This document shows positions 1-6,466 of a stretch of DNA of 15,756 nucleotides, one piece after another. Below the pieces are notes generated by a model. It did no database searches. It was not told the origin of the DNA and saw nothing but the letters and a program-made list of their open reading frames with translations. A program made the translations under genes and the position numbers. The stretch is from an uncultured Bacteroides sp. GTDB taxonomy: Bacteria; Bacteroidota; Bacteroidia; Bacteroidales; Bacteroidaceae. The stretch is taken from the NCBI RefSeq assembly GCF_949298305.1, contig NZ_CASFWU010000068.1:1-15756 (forward strand), in the 5' to 3' direction. Each line of letters begins with the position of its first letter. Position 1 is the first letter of the stretch.

Positions 1-865
1 CACCCGCTGTGTGGGCAAGGATGCCATGAACGCCGACGGTACCATCAACCGTGCGGCCCTTCCGGCCATCTTCAATCCGGAAGACCTCAATGCGCTGGAA
101 CAGGCGCTCCGCCTGAAAGATGCACACCCTGGCTCGACCGTCACCATGCTCACCATGGGGCCGGGACGTGCAGCCGAAATCATTCGTGAAGGACTTTACC
201 GCGGTGCCGACGGCGGCTATCTGCTGACCGACCGCGCCTTTGCCGGCGCCGACACGCTGGCCACCTCGTATGCCCTGGCCACAGCCATCCGCAAGATTGG
301 CGAGTATGACATCATCATCGGCGGCCGCCAGGCCATCGACGGCGACACGGCACAGGTAGGCCCGCAGGTGGCCGAGAAGCTGGGCCTGCCGCAAGTGACG
401 TATGTAGAAGAGATTGAGGAAGTGAAAGACGGACGCATCCGCGTGAAGCGCCACATCGACGGCGGCGTGGAGACCGTGGAAGGCCCGCTGCCCATCGTGC
501 TCACCGTAAACGGCAGCGCCGCTCCCTGCCGTCCGCGCAACGCCAAGCTGGTGCAGAAGTACAAACGTGCCATGGGCGGACAGGAGAAAGCTGCCCTCAC
601 GGCCACCCACTGCAACCCCAACGCCCTGCCCGAATTGCCCTACGCCTACCTGTACGAACAACGCCCCTACCTGAACATCACGGAGTGGAGCGTGGCCGAC
701 GTCAACGGCGACACCAAGCAATGCGGCCTCAGCGGCTCGCCCACCAAGGTGAAGAAAATCGAGAACATCGTGTTCCAGGCCAAGGAGAGCAAGACCCTGA
801 CTGGCAGCGACGCGGATGTAGAGAACCTGATTGTAGAACTGATTGCAAATCATACGATTGGGTAA
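1..865 (+). CDS. etfB: Electron transfer flavoprotein beta subunit, 5'-truncated by window edge
   Basis: This is the small, FixA-like subunit of electron transfer flavoprotein, a soluble cytoplasmic heterodimer that shuttles electrons between acyl-CoA dehydrogenases and a quinone or NAD/ferredoxin pool. The frame is open from base 2 (codons T-R-C-V-G-K-D-A-M), so the true start lies upstream; by comparison with family members of about 290 residues, some 15 residues are missing. The ETF-beta signature is fully matched at bases 443-505: V-x-R-x2-D-G-G-V-E-x-V-x4-P-x-V-L-T. Other family blocks are GGRQAIDGDTAQVGPQ (nucleotide-binding region) and NPEDLNALEQAL near the start. The GTG at base 11 is an internal valine, not the start. 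etfA follows after 139 bp of repeat-bearing DNA, and an acyl-CoA dehydrogenase lies further downstream. Sequence alone does not settle whether this ETF bifurcates electrons. Confidence 0.96.
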   Translation, partial: TRCVGKDAMNADGTINRAALPAIFNPEDLNALEQALRLKDAHPGSTVTMLTMGPGRAAEIIREGLYRGADGGYLLTDRAFAGADTLATSYALATAIRKIGEYDIIIGGRQAIDGDTAQVGPQVAEKLGLPQVTYVEEIEEVKDGRIRVKRHIDGGVETVEGPLPIVLTVNGSAAPCRPRNAKLVQKYKRAMGGQEKAALTATHCNPNALPELPYAYLYEQRPYLNITEWSVADVNGDTKQCGLSGSPTKVKKIENIVFQAKESKTLTGSDADVENLIVELIANHTIG

Positions 866-880
866 GCCATAACCTGATTG

Positions 881-979
881 GAAGTTAGAAGGAGTTAGAT
901 GGAGTTAAAAGGAGTTAGAAGCCAATACTTAACTACCAAGCCTGCAAGGCAATAACTCCTTATGACTGCCGATAACTCC
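881..979. repeat. Inverted arrays of 10-bp GGAGTTA units between etfB and etfA
   Basis: The left arm has GAAGTTA at 881 and GGAGTTA at 891, 901 and 911, a strict 10-bp pitch, and ends in GAAGCCAATAC (917-927). The right arm is the inverse: TAACTCC at 953 and 973, with a degenerate TGACTGC at 963, again a 10-bp pitch. The centre (928-950) holds only about 23 bp, including a small GCCT/AGGC hairpin. In the transcript the arms could pair. The same arms flank the four-helix-bundle gene downstream, so this looks like a gene-less copy of that arrangement. Confidence 0.85.
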
Positions 980-1004
980 CCATCAACATTTAACAGAGTA
1001 AACT

Positions 1005-2024
1005 ATGAACAACGTATTTGTATATTGTGAGATGGACGGCTGCCATGTTGCCGACGTCAGTCTCGAACTTTTGACCAAGGGCCGCAAGCTGGCCAACGAG
1101 CTGGGCTGCCAACTGGAAGCCATCTGCGCCGGCACCGGCCTCGAAGGTGTAGAAAAACAAGTGTTGCCCTTCGGCGTAGACCGCGTACACGTGTTCGACG
1201 CTCCGGGCCTCTTCCCCTATACGTCCCTGCCCCATACTTCCATCCTCGTCAACCTGTTCAAGGAAGAGAAGCCCCAGATCTGCCTGATGGGTGCTACTGT
1301 CATCGGCCGTGACCTCGGCCCGCGTGTATCTTCAGCCCTGACCAGTGGACTGACCGCCGACTGTACACAGCTGGAAATCGGTAGCCACGAGGACAAGAAG
1401 CTTGGCAAGACTTACGAAAACCTGCTCTACCAGATCCGTCCTGCTTTCGGCGGTAACATCGTGGCCACCATCGTCAATCCCGAACACCGTCCGCAGATGG
1501 CTACCGTCCGCGAAGGCGTGATGAAGAAAGAAATCCTCGACCCCGACTATCAGGGCGAAGTGATCCGTCACGACGTGGCCAAGTACGTGCCCGAAACAGA
1601 TTACGTAGTGAAAGTCATCGATCGCCACGTAGAAAAGGCAAAACACAACCTGAAGGGCGCTCCCATCGTAGTGGCCGGAGGTTATGGCATGGGCTCGAAG
1701 GAAGGCTTCGACATGCTGTTCGAACTGGCCAAGGAACTCCACGCCGAAGTAGGTGCCAGCCGTGCCGCCGTCGACGCCGGCTTTGCCGACCACGACCGTC
1801 AGATTGGCCAGACAGGTGTTACGGTTCATCCCAAACTGTACATCGCCTGCGGTATCTCCGGCCAGATCCAGCACATCGCCGGCATGCAGGATGCGGGTAT
1901 CATCATCTCCATCAACAACGACGAGAACGCCCCCATCAACACCATCGCCGACTATGTCATCAATGGAACGGTGGAAGAGGTGATTCCGAAGATGATTAAG
2001 TATTATAAGAAGAACAGTAAATAA
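1005..2024 (+). CDS. etfA: Electron transfer flavoprotein alpha subunit
   Basis: This is the large, FAD-binding (FixB-like) subunit that pairs with EtfB; 339 residues is normal for the family. The C-terminal FAD domain is clear: GGYGMGS at 225-231, GASRAAVDAGF at 250-260, RQIGQTG at 265-271, and the ETF-alpha signature starting LYIACGISGQIQH at 278-290 and ending IISIN at 300-304 (Ser where the consensus has Ala). The FAD-contacting loop NNDENAPIN follows at 304-312. The N-terminal domain has GRDLGPRVSSALTSGLTADC at 101-120, usual for EtfA. The ATG at 1005 gives the standard MNNVFVYCE start. It lies downstream of etfB and upstream of the acyl-CoA dehydrogenase with no obvious terminator in between, so co-transcription is likely, although repeat arrays sit on both sides of the gene. 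Confidence 0.97.
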   Translation: MNNVFVYCEMDGCHVADVSLELLTKGRKLANELGCQLEAICAGTGLEGVEKQVLPFGVDRVHVFDAPGLFPYTSLPHTSILVNLFKEEKPQICLMGATVIGRDLGPRVSSALTSGLTADCTQLEIGSHEDKKLGKTYENLLYQIRPAFGGNIVATIVNPEHRPQMATVREGVMKKEILDPDYQGEVIRHDVAKYVPETDYVVKVIDRHVEKAKHNLKGAPIVVAGGYGMGSKEGFDMLFELAKELHAEVGASRAAVDAGFADHDRQIGQTGVTVHPKLYIACGISGQIQHIAGMQDAGIIISINNDENAPINTIADYVINGTVEEVIPKMIKYYKKNSK

Positions 2025-2034
2025 GGTTTAATTA

Positions 2035-2071
2035 GGAGTTAAATGGAGTTATCGGGAGTTAGAAGGAGTTA
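2035..2071 (+). repeat. Left inverted-repeat arm of the four-helix-bundle element (GGAGTTA x4)
   Basis: GGAGTTA occurs at 2035, 2045, 2055 and 2065, an exact 10-bp pitch, starting only 11 bp after the etfA stop. It is followed by GAAGCCAATAC (2071-2081), identical to the end of the left array in the etfB-etfA gap. Read against the reverse complement of the right arm at 2481-2536, the stretch from 2045 to about 2079 matches almost base for base, differing by A/G changes and one extra 10-bp unit in the right arm. Confidence 0.88.
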
Positions 2072-2086
2072 GAAGCCAATACATGT

Positions 2087-2458
2087 ATGACCCAAAGCTT
2101 TAAAGACATATTAGCATGGCAGAAATCGCATGAGTTTGTGCTCAAAGTGTACAAAATTACATGTAATTACCCTATGCACGAACGTTTCGGATTGTGCTCA
2201 CAATTCCAACGTGCCGCCGTGTCTATCCCTGCCAATATAGCCGAAGGATATCGCAAAATAGGCAAAGCTGACAAACTTCGCTTCCTTAACATCTCACAAG
2301 GTAGCCTGGAAGAATGCAGATACTACATACTCCTCTCCAAAGACTTGAACTATATTACAGAAAATGATTATAATGAGTTAACGAAGAGCATCGAAGACAC
2401 CAGTTATTTGCTCAATGCCTACTGCAAAGGCATCATGAACAGACAATTTGAGGAGTAA
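2087..2458 (+). CDS. Four-helix-bundle protein, S23/rRNA-intervening-sequence family
   Basis: This 123-residue protein matches the small four-helix-bundle family first met as ORFs inside 23S rRNA intervening sequences and related to the Avd accessory protein of diversity-generating retroelements. The hallmarks are FKDILAWQKSHEF (5-17), VYKITCNYPMHERFGLCSQF (21-40), QRAAVSIPANIAEGY (41-55) and the GSLEECRYY block (72-80). Family members are usually small oligomers that can bind nucleic acid; the exact role here is unknown. No 23S rRNA is nearby: the gene interrupts the etfA/acyl-CoA dehydrogenase order and is AT-richer in codon use (many AAA, ATA, TTA, TAT codons) than both neighbours. It is bracketed by inverted 10-bp repeat arrays, with its ATG only 6 bp from the end of the left arm. 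An out-of-frame ATG at 2083 precedes the chosen start at 2087. Confidence 0.93.
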   Translation: MTQSFKDILAWQKSHEFVLKVYKITCNYPMHERFGLCSQFQRAAVSIPANIAEGYRKIGKADKLRFLNISQGSLEECRYYILLSKDLNYITENDYNELTKSIEDTSYLLNAYCKGIMNRQFEE

Positions 2459-2480
2459 AGGAATAAGGTCAGAAAATCAT

Positions 2481-2536
2481 TTGGCCTCTAACTCCCTCTA
2501 ACTCCCTCTAACTCCCGATAACTCCTTCTTAACTCC
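2481..2536 (-). repeat. Right inverted-repeat arm of the four-helix-bundle element (TAACTCC x5)
   Basis: TAACTCC occurs at 2489, 2499, 2509, 2519 and 2530 (pitch 10, 10, 10, 11). The inner end TTGGCCTC corresponds to the GAAGCCAA inner end of the left arm. The arm lies 22 bp past the four-helix-bundle stop and stops 16 bp before the dehydrogenase start codon. AATAAGGTC at 2462-2470, just inside it, recurs at 6357-6365 beside another array of the family. Confidence 0.88.
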
Positions 2537-2552
2537 CCTAAATTAAAAAACT

Positions 2553-4259
2553 ATGCCCAATTTTTATACCGAACATCCGGAACTCAAGTATCACTTGAAC
2601 AACCCGCTGATGGAGCGTATCTGTGAGCTCAAGGAGCGCGGATATGCAGACAAAGACCAGTATGACTACGCGCCGCAGGACTATGCCGACGCTATGGACT
2701 CATACGACAAAGTATTGGAAATCACCGGCGAGATTACCGGTGAAGTGATTGCCGCCAACGCAGAAGGCGTAGACCAGGAAGGCCCGCACTGCGGAGGCGG
2801 CCGTGTGGAATATGCCAGCGGCACGAAGCAGAACCTCGACGCCATGGTGAAGGCAGGCCTGAACGGCATGACCATGCCGCGCCGCTACGGTGGCCTCAAC
2901 TTCCCCATCACTCCCTACACCATGTGTGCGGAGATTGTGGCTCAGGCCGATGCCGGCTTCGGCAACATCTGGTCGTTGCAGGACTGTATCGAAACGCTGT
3001 ACGAATTCGGTAACGAAGACCAGCACAGCCGCTTCATCCCCCGCATCTGCGCCGGCGAAACCATGTCCATGGACCTGACCGAGCCCGATGCCGGCTCCGA
3101 CCTGCAGAGCGTCATGCTGAAAGCTACCTACGACGAAGCCAACCAGTGCTGGCGCCTGAACGGTGTGAAACGGTTCATCACCAACGGCGACGCTGACCTG
3201 CACCTCGTACTGGCCCGCTCCGAAGAAGGTACACACGACGGCCGCGGCCTCTCCATGTTCATCTACGACAAGCGCGACGGCGGTGTGGACGTGCGCCGCA
3301 TCGAGAACAAACTCGGTATCCACGGCTCACCCACCTGCGAACTGGTTTACAAGAATGCCAAGGCCGAGCTTTGCGGCGACCGCAAGCTGGGTCTGATTAA
3401 ATACGTAATGGCGCTGATGAACGGTGCCCGTCTGGGTATCGCCGCCCAGTCTGTCGGCCTCAGCCAGGCAGCCTACAACGAAGGTCTGGCCTACGCCAAG
3501 GACCGCAAGCAGTTCGGCAAAGCCATCATCGAGTTCCCTGCCGTTTACGACATGCTGTCCACAATGAAAGCCAAGCTTGATGCCGGCCGCTCGCTGCTCT
3601 ACCAGACATCGCGCTACGTCGATATCTACAAGGCCCTGGACGACATTGCCCGCGAACGCAAACTGACACCCGAAGAACGCCAGGAGCAGAAGCGCTATGC
3701 TAAGATGGCCGATGCCTTCACGCCGCTGGCCAAGGGTATGAACTCCGAATATGCCAACCAGAACGCTTACGACTGTATTCAGATTCATGGTGGTTCGGGC
3801 TTCATGATGGAATATGCCTGCCAGCGCATCTACCGCGACGCCCGCATCACCAGCATCTACGAAGGTACTACCCAGCTGCAGACGGTGGCCGCCATCCGCT
3901 ACGTGACAAACGGCACATACGCCTCCATCCTGCGCGAGTACGAACAAATCCCGTGCAGCGAAGCCATGCAGCCGCTGATGGACCGTGTAAAGGAAATGAC
4001 CAACAAACTGGAAGCCTGCACCAATGCCGTGAAGGAAGCCCAGAATCAGGAATTGCTCGACTTCACCGCACGCCGCCTCTACGAGATGGCTGCCGACTGC
4101 GTGATGTCACAGCTCATTATCCAGGACGCTACAAAAGCCCCCGAACTCTTCGCCCAGTCAGCACAGGTGTACGTCAACTACGCCGAAGCCGAAGTGGAGA
4201 AGCACTTCAACTTCATCCGCAAGTTCAAGGCCGAAGAACTGGAAAGCTATCGCAAGTAA
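2553..4259 (+). CDS. Acyl-CoA dehydrogenase, long form with C-terminal extension
   Basis: This is an FAD-dependent alpha,beta-dehydrogenase of acyl-CoA thioesters that exchanges electrons with the ETF encoded just upstream. At 568 residues it is longer than the classic form of about 380 residues and resembles the long branch with an extra helical C-terminal domain. Family blocks in order are MTMPRRYGGLNFPITPY (106-122), MSMDLTEPDAGSD (171-183), GVKRFITNGD (204-213), AYAKDRKQFGKAIIEFPAV (313-331), QIHGGSGFMMEYACQRIYRD (410-429), and ITSIYEGTTQLQ (432-443) carrying the likely catalytic base Glu437. All key residues appear intact. Residues from about 450 onwards form the extension. The substrate cannot be read off; with EtfAB beside it, a short-chain acyl-CoA such as butyryl/crotonyl-CoA is plausible, as is a longer chain. 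A strong terminator follows the stop. Confidence 0.94.
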   Translation: MPNFYTEHPELKYHLNNPLMERICELKERGYADKDQYDYAPQDYADAMDSYDKVLEITGEITGEVIAANAEGVDQEGPHCGGGRVEYASGTKQNLDAMVKAGLNGMTMPRRYGGLNFPITPYTMCAEIVAQADAGFGNIWSLQDCIETLYEFGNEDQHSRFIPRICAGETMSMDLTEPDAGSDLQSVMLKATYDEANQCWRLNGVKRFITNGDADLHLVLARSEEGTHDGRGLSMFIYDKRDGGVDVRRIENKLGIHGSPTCELVYKNAKAELCGDRKLGLIKYVMALMNGARLGIAAQSVGLSQAAYNEGLAYAKDRKQFGKAIIEFPAVYDMLSTMKAKLDAGRSLLYQTSRYVDIYKALDDIARERKLTPEERQEQKRYAKMADAFTPLAKGMNSEYANQNAYDCIQIHGGSGFMMEYACQRIYRDARITSIYEGTTQLQTVAAIRYVTNGTYASILREYEQIPCSEAMQPLMDRVKEMTNKLEACTNAVKEAQNQELLDFTARRLYEMAADCVMSQLIIQDATKAPELFAQSAQVYVNYAEAEVEKHFNFIRKFKAEELESYRK

Positions 4260-4281
4260 TTGCTTAAGCCCATAATCATGG

Positions 4282-4322
4282 AAAGAGGCGGTTCACCATT
4301 GATGGCAGAGCCGCCTCTTCTT
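4282..4322 (+). terminator. Rho-independent-type terminator after acyl-CoA dehydrogenase
   Basis: A 12-bp stem pairs 4283-4294 with 4308-4319 (AAGAGGCGG against CCGCCTCTT, extended by T-G, T-A and C-G), with a 13-nt loop. It begins 23 bp after the stop and runs into CTTGTTG, a short and imperfect T-tract. It closes the ETF/dehydrogenase unit. Confidence 0.8.
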
Positions 4323-4374
4323 GTTGTGACACAAATTCCTTATAAAAATACATCTGCCGTATGATAAATTTCCG

Positions 4375-4382
4375 TAACTTTA
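4375..4382 (+). promoter_or_regulatory. Candidate Bacteroidetes -7 box for the DUF6078 gene
   Basis: TAACTTTA matches TAnnTTTG at 7 of 8 positions counting the two free bases. No TTTG lies about 20 bp upstream, so the -33 half is weak. A start near 4389 would give a leader of about 45 nt, and the box sits after the terminator of the previous unit. Confidence 0.4.
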
Positions 4383-4433
4383 GCTTCTGAGAGTATAGTA
4401 ATCATTTCTACATTAACTAAAAGGCAAACAACC

Positions 4434-4874
4434 ATGAACGACTCTACCCCCTTCGACTACAGCCGCGTGCCCCGCTCCTTTGCCCATTGCTTCAACTCCG
4501 GCTGTCCCCGTGCGGACGAATGCCTGCGCCATCTGGCTGCTGAGAATACCCCCGCGGAAGTGAAATACGTGACGACGGTCAATCCCCGCAACATTCCGGC
4601 CGAGGGAGACTGTCCCCACTTCATGCCGCTCGTCAAGGTGCGCATTGCCTGGGGAGTCAAAGGACTTTTCGACCGCATCCCTCACAAAGAAGCCGTAGCG
4701 ATGCGCAAGGAAATCATCGCCCACTTCGGCAAGACACACTATTACCGACTCCAACGCAAAGAATACAGCATCAACCCCGACGAACAGGAATACCTGCGCC
4801 GTGTCTTCCGCAAGTATCGGGTGGAAGAGGAACCTGCCTTCGAATATTGCACCGACGAGTATCAGTGGTTCTGA
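4434..4874 (+). CDS. DUF6078 family protein
   Basis: This 146-residue protein has no signal peptide or membrane span, so it is probably cytoplasmic. I recognise it as DUF6078-like, a small family of Bacteroides and relatives: it opens with FDYSRVPRSFAHC and has the patterns CPRADECLRHLA (24-35), VNPRNIP (49-55) and GDCPHF (58-63). Four cysteines (19, 24, 30, 60) spaced C-x4-C-x5-C-x29-C resemble a metal or Fe-S ligand set; this is inference, as no function is established. The middle has IPHKEAVAMRKEIIAHFGKTHYYR and a basic patch (bulk positions about 81-105), and the C-terminus is acidic and aromatic. It stands alone, with its own candidate promoter, between a terminator and a large repeat array. 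Confidence 0.75.
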   Translation: MNDSTPFDYSRVPRSFAHCFNSGCPRADECLRHLAAENTPAEVKYVTTVNPRNIPAEGDCPHFMPLVKVRIAWGVKGLFDRIPHKEAVAMRKEIIAHFGKTHYYRLQRKEYSINPDEQEYLRRVFRKYRVEEEPAFEYCTDEYQWF

Positions 4875-4936
4875 TAACAGAAGTTCCCGCAACCAACTTC
4901 GAATGAACATAATCCCGTTGTCAGACCTACGGAATA

Positions 4937-5063
4937 GTTTCATTGCTTGAAACCACAAGTTTCAAGCAATGAAACCGGTGGGTTCAAGCAATGAAACCGA
5001 TGGTTTCAAAGTATGAAACATCATTGAAACCAAAGGTTTCATTGTCTATGCAACTATTGAAAC
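4937..5063. repeat. Phased array of alternating GTTTCA/TGAAAC half-sites, 11-bp pitch
   Basis: Half-sites start at 4937, 4948, 4959, 4970, 4981, 4992, 5003, 5014, 5025, 5036, 5047 and 5058, exactly 11 bp apart, each 6 bp with 5-bp spacers. They alternate GTTTCA and TGAAAC through 5014; then TGAAAC at 5025 and GTTTCA at 5036 flip the order. 4981 has one mismatch (GGTTCA), 5047 is weak (TATGCA), and the rest are exact. The result is six 17-bp dyads at a 22-bp period; the first two are perfect reverse complements of each other around CACAA (4954-4958). A T-rich stretch follows at 5064-5090. The rest of the gap 4875-5206 shows only this array and a weak -7-like box (GATATTTG, 5153-5160). Confidence 0.92.
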
Positions 5064-5206
5064 TCTTTTTTAACTTTCTTTTTTCCCACCCTTTCTTGTC
5101 AATGCAGATAAAAATAGAAGTGCGACGCTGCACAAGAATCCTTTAAAAAGACGATATTTGTAACCGAATATCCACCATATAAAAGGAAAAGACCCGATAC
5201 AGCCCC

Positions 5207-6226
5207 ATGAGAATTCACTATCTTCTGATAACTGTCCTTACAGGAATGCTGCTGACCACATCGTGCCAACGAAAGCCTCAAGCGCCCGAACTGACCTTCC
5301 ACAACGAATGCCTCAGCCCTCTGGCCGCTCCGCCCCGCAATCAGGGACAGGCAGAAAGCTGCTGGGGGTACTCCATGACCGCCCGTCTGGAAAATCGGCT
5401 GATGCAACGCGGCGACTCCATCGCCCTTTCCCCCTGGTTCATCACCCGCAAAGCCTACGAGGAAGCTGCCCTCCGCGCCTGGCGGGAGAAGGCCCGCAAG
5501 GTTTCTATCCGCGGAATGGGACACACCTTCCTCTCGCTGGCCGAACGCCACGGCATCGTGCCACAAAACGACTATCCCTGCCGCCCGCGCACCCGACTGA
5601 AAGATATGAACCGCGAACTGGCCGACCTGCTGAAGCGGCATCGCAAAGATACGGACAACGGCAAACGCTTCCTGCAAGAAGTCAACACCGTTCTCGACCG
5701 CTACATGGGCACGCCGCCCGAACGGGTACAGACGGACAGCCTCTCCCTGTCGCCACAGGAGTATTACCGCCGCCTGACTGCCGACATGACCGAGGTAAAA
5801 CGCCTGACCAGCTTCCAATACACGCCCTATCATCAGGAACTCGTGCCGGACTATCCCGACAACTACGAACGCCGCTCCTTCCTGAACCTGCCGCTCGACT
5901 CGCTCTGTCGCATGGCCGAACAGACAGTGAAGAAAGGTGGCACCGTGGTATGGGAAGGCGACACGAGCAACAACGGCTTCTACTGGAGCGAAGGCTTGGC
6001 CGTGTGGCACGGCGACCCCGTCGGTCCCGACGAGCGCGAAGCCAACTACCGCCGCGGCCGCCTGCACGACAACCATACCCTGCTGCTCGTAGGATGGGCA
6101 ACGGACAACGAAGGCCGCCCCTACTTCGTGGCCCAAAACTCATGGGGCACCCGCAACCGCTACCACGGACTGATGTACATGAGCCTCGACTACTTCCGGA
6201 TGTGGACCGTTGCACTCTTCCTCTGA
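5207..6226 (+). CDS. C1 (papain/bleomycin hydrolase-like) cysteine peptidase, lipoprotein
   Basis: This 339-residue protein is a secreted cysteine peptidase. It has a lipoprotein signal: hydrophobic residues 5-18, then TTSC with lipid Cys20. The catalytic layout is papain-like: Gln46 (oxyanion hole) and Cys52 in RNQGQAESCWGYS, His290 in DNHTLLLVGW, Asn311 in AQNSWGT. The nucleophile motif resembles bleomycin hydrolase/aminopeptidase C (C1B). A long insert of about 130 residues (roughly 100-230, rich in Arg and charged residues) between the N-terminal lobe and the His lobe is not recognised. Export to the periplasm or outer membrane is inferred from the lipobox; the residues after Cys20 (QRKPQ) are not acidic, so surface exposure is not indicated. 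It is preceded by the phased repeat array and followed by another repeat island, so it is probably monocistronic. Confidence 0.88.
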   Translation: MRIHYLLITVLTGMLLTTSCQRKPQAPELTFHNECLSPLAAPPRNQGQAESCWGYSMTARLENRLMQRGDSIALSPWFITRKAYEEAALRAWREKARKVSIRGMGHTFLSLAERHGIVPQNDYPCRPRTRLKDMNRELADLLKRHRKDTDNGKRFLQEVNTVLDRYMGTPPERVQTDSLSLSPQEYYRRLTADMTEVKRLTSFQYTPYHQELVPDYPDNYERRSFLNLPLDSLCRMAEQTVKKGGTVVWEGDTSNNGFYWSEGLAVWHGDPVGPDEREANYRRGRLHDNHTLLLVGWATDNEGRPYFVAQNSWGTRNRYHGLMYMSLDYFRMWTVALFL

Positions 6227-6247
6227 AACAGGCATCGGAAAACTCAA

Positions 6248-6343
6248 GTTGCAGTTGACAAGCAACAAGTTGACGAGTTGACAAGGCCTTTGTAGCGAAC
6301 CGTTTCAAGCGGCACTTTATCAAACAAGACATTCCGGCCTTGT
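6248..6343. repeat. GTTGACAAG repeat island with inverted GGCCTTGT arm
   Basis: GTTGACAAG at 6254 and 6277 and GTTGACGAG at 6269 form a tandem unit with an 8-bp pitch between the last two; GTTGCA at 6248 looks like a decayed copy. ACAAGGCC (6281-6288) is exactly inverted as GGCCTTGT (6336-6343), with 47 bp in between. This lies directly after the C1 peptidase stop and may also help end its transcript. Confidence 0.65.
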
Positions 6344-6356
6344 AGACTTGTTAAGT

Positions 6357-6424
6357 AATAAGGTCGGTATCCTTTTCATAAAAGGTATTGGCTTAACTCC
6401 TTAACTTCTTAACTCCTTAACTGC
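6357..6424 (-). repeat. Single arm of TAACTCC repeats with shared flanking words
   Basis: TAACTCC at 6394, TAACTTC at 6402, TAACTCC at 6410 and TAACTGC at 6418 have an 8-bp pitch. The inner end GTATTGGCTT (6385-6394) is the inverse of the AAGCCAATAC that ends the left arms at 927 and 2081. AATAAGGTC at 6357-6365 is identical to 2462-2470 next to the right arm of the four-helix-bundle element. CCTTTT/AAAAGG (6371-6385) forms a 6-bp hairpin with a CAT loop. It looks like a right end without its gene or a matching left arm. Confidence 0.7.
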
Positions 6425-6466
6425 AATCGATTCATAAACTTGCGAAACTTAAAACATTTATATAAT

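Noticed and set aside
11..13. GTG as start codon of etfB
   Set aside because: The reading frame continues upstream to the window edge and the Val is inside the conserved N-terminal block.
2035..2536. Insertion sequence with transposase
   Set aside because: Inverted arms are present but the only gene is a four-helix-bundle protein; no transposase motif and no clear target duplication were seen.
4937..5063. Possible CRISPR array
   Set aside because: The 17-bp dyads at 22-bp period leave only 5-bp spacers, the repeat is itself made of two inverted half-sites, and no cas genes are near.
5099..6136. 345-codon open frame on the - strand
   Set aside because: Antisense shadow of the C1 peptidase gene with no family features; also crosses the upstream non-coding region.
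5263..6258. 331-codon open frame on the + strand overlapping the C1 peptidase gene
   Set aside because: It is an Arg/Pro/Ser-rich shadow of a GC-rich gene; the overlapping frame has a signal peptide and a full catalytic set.
6440..6442. TTG as start codon of the acetyltransferase gene
   Set aside because: The nine extra codons lie in AT-rich leader; ATG at 6467 fits the family start better.
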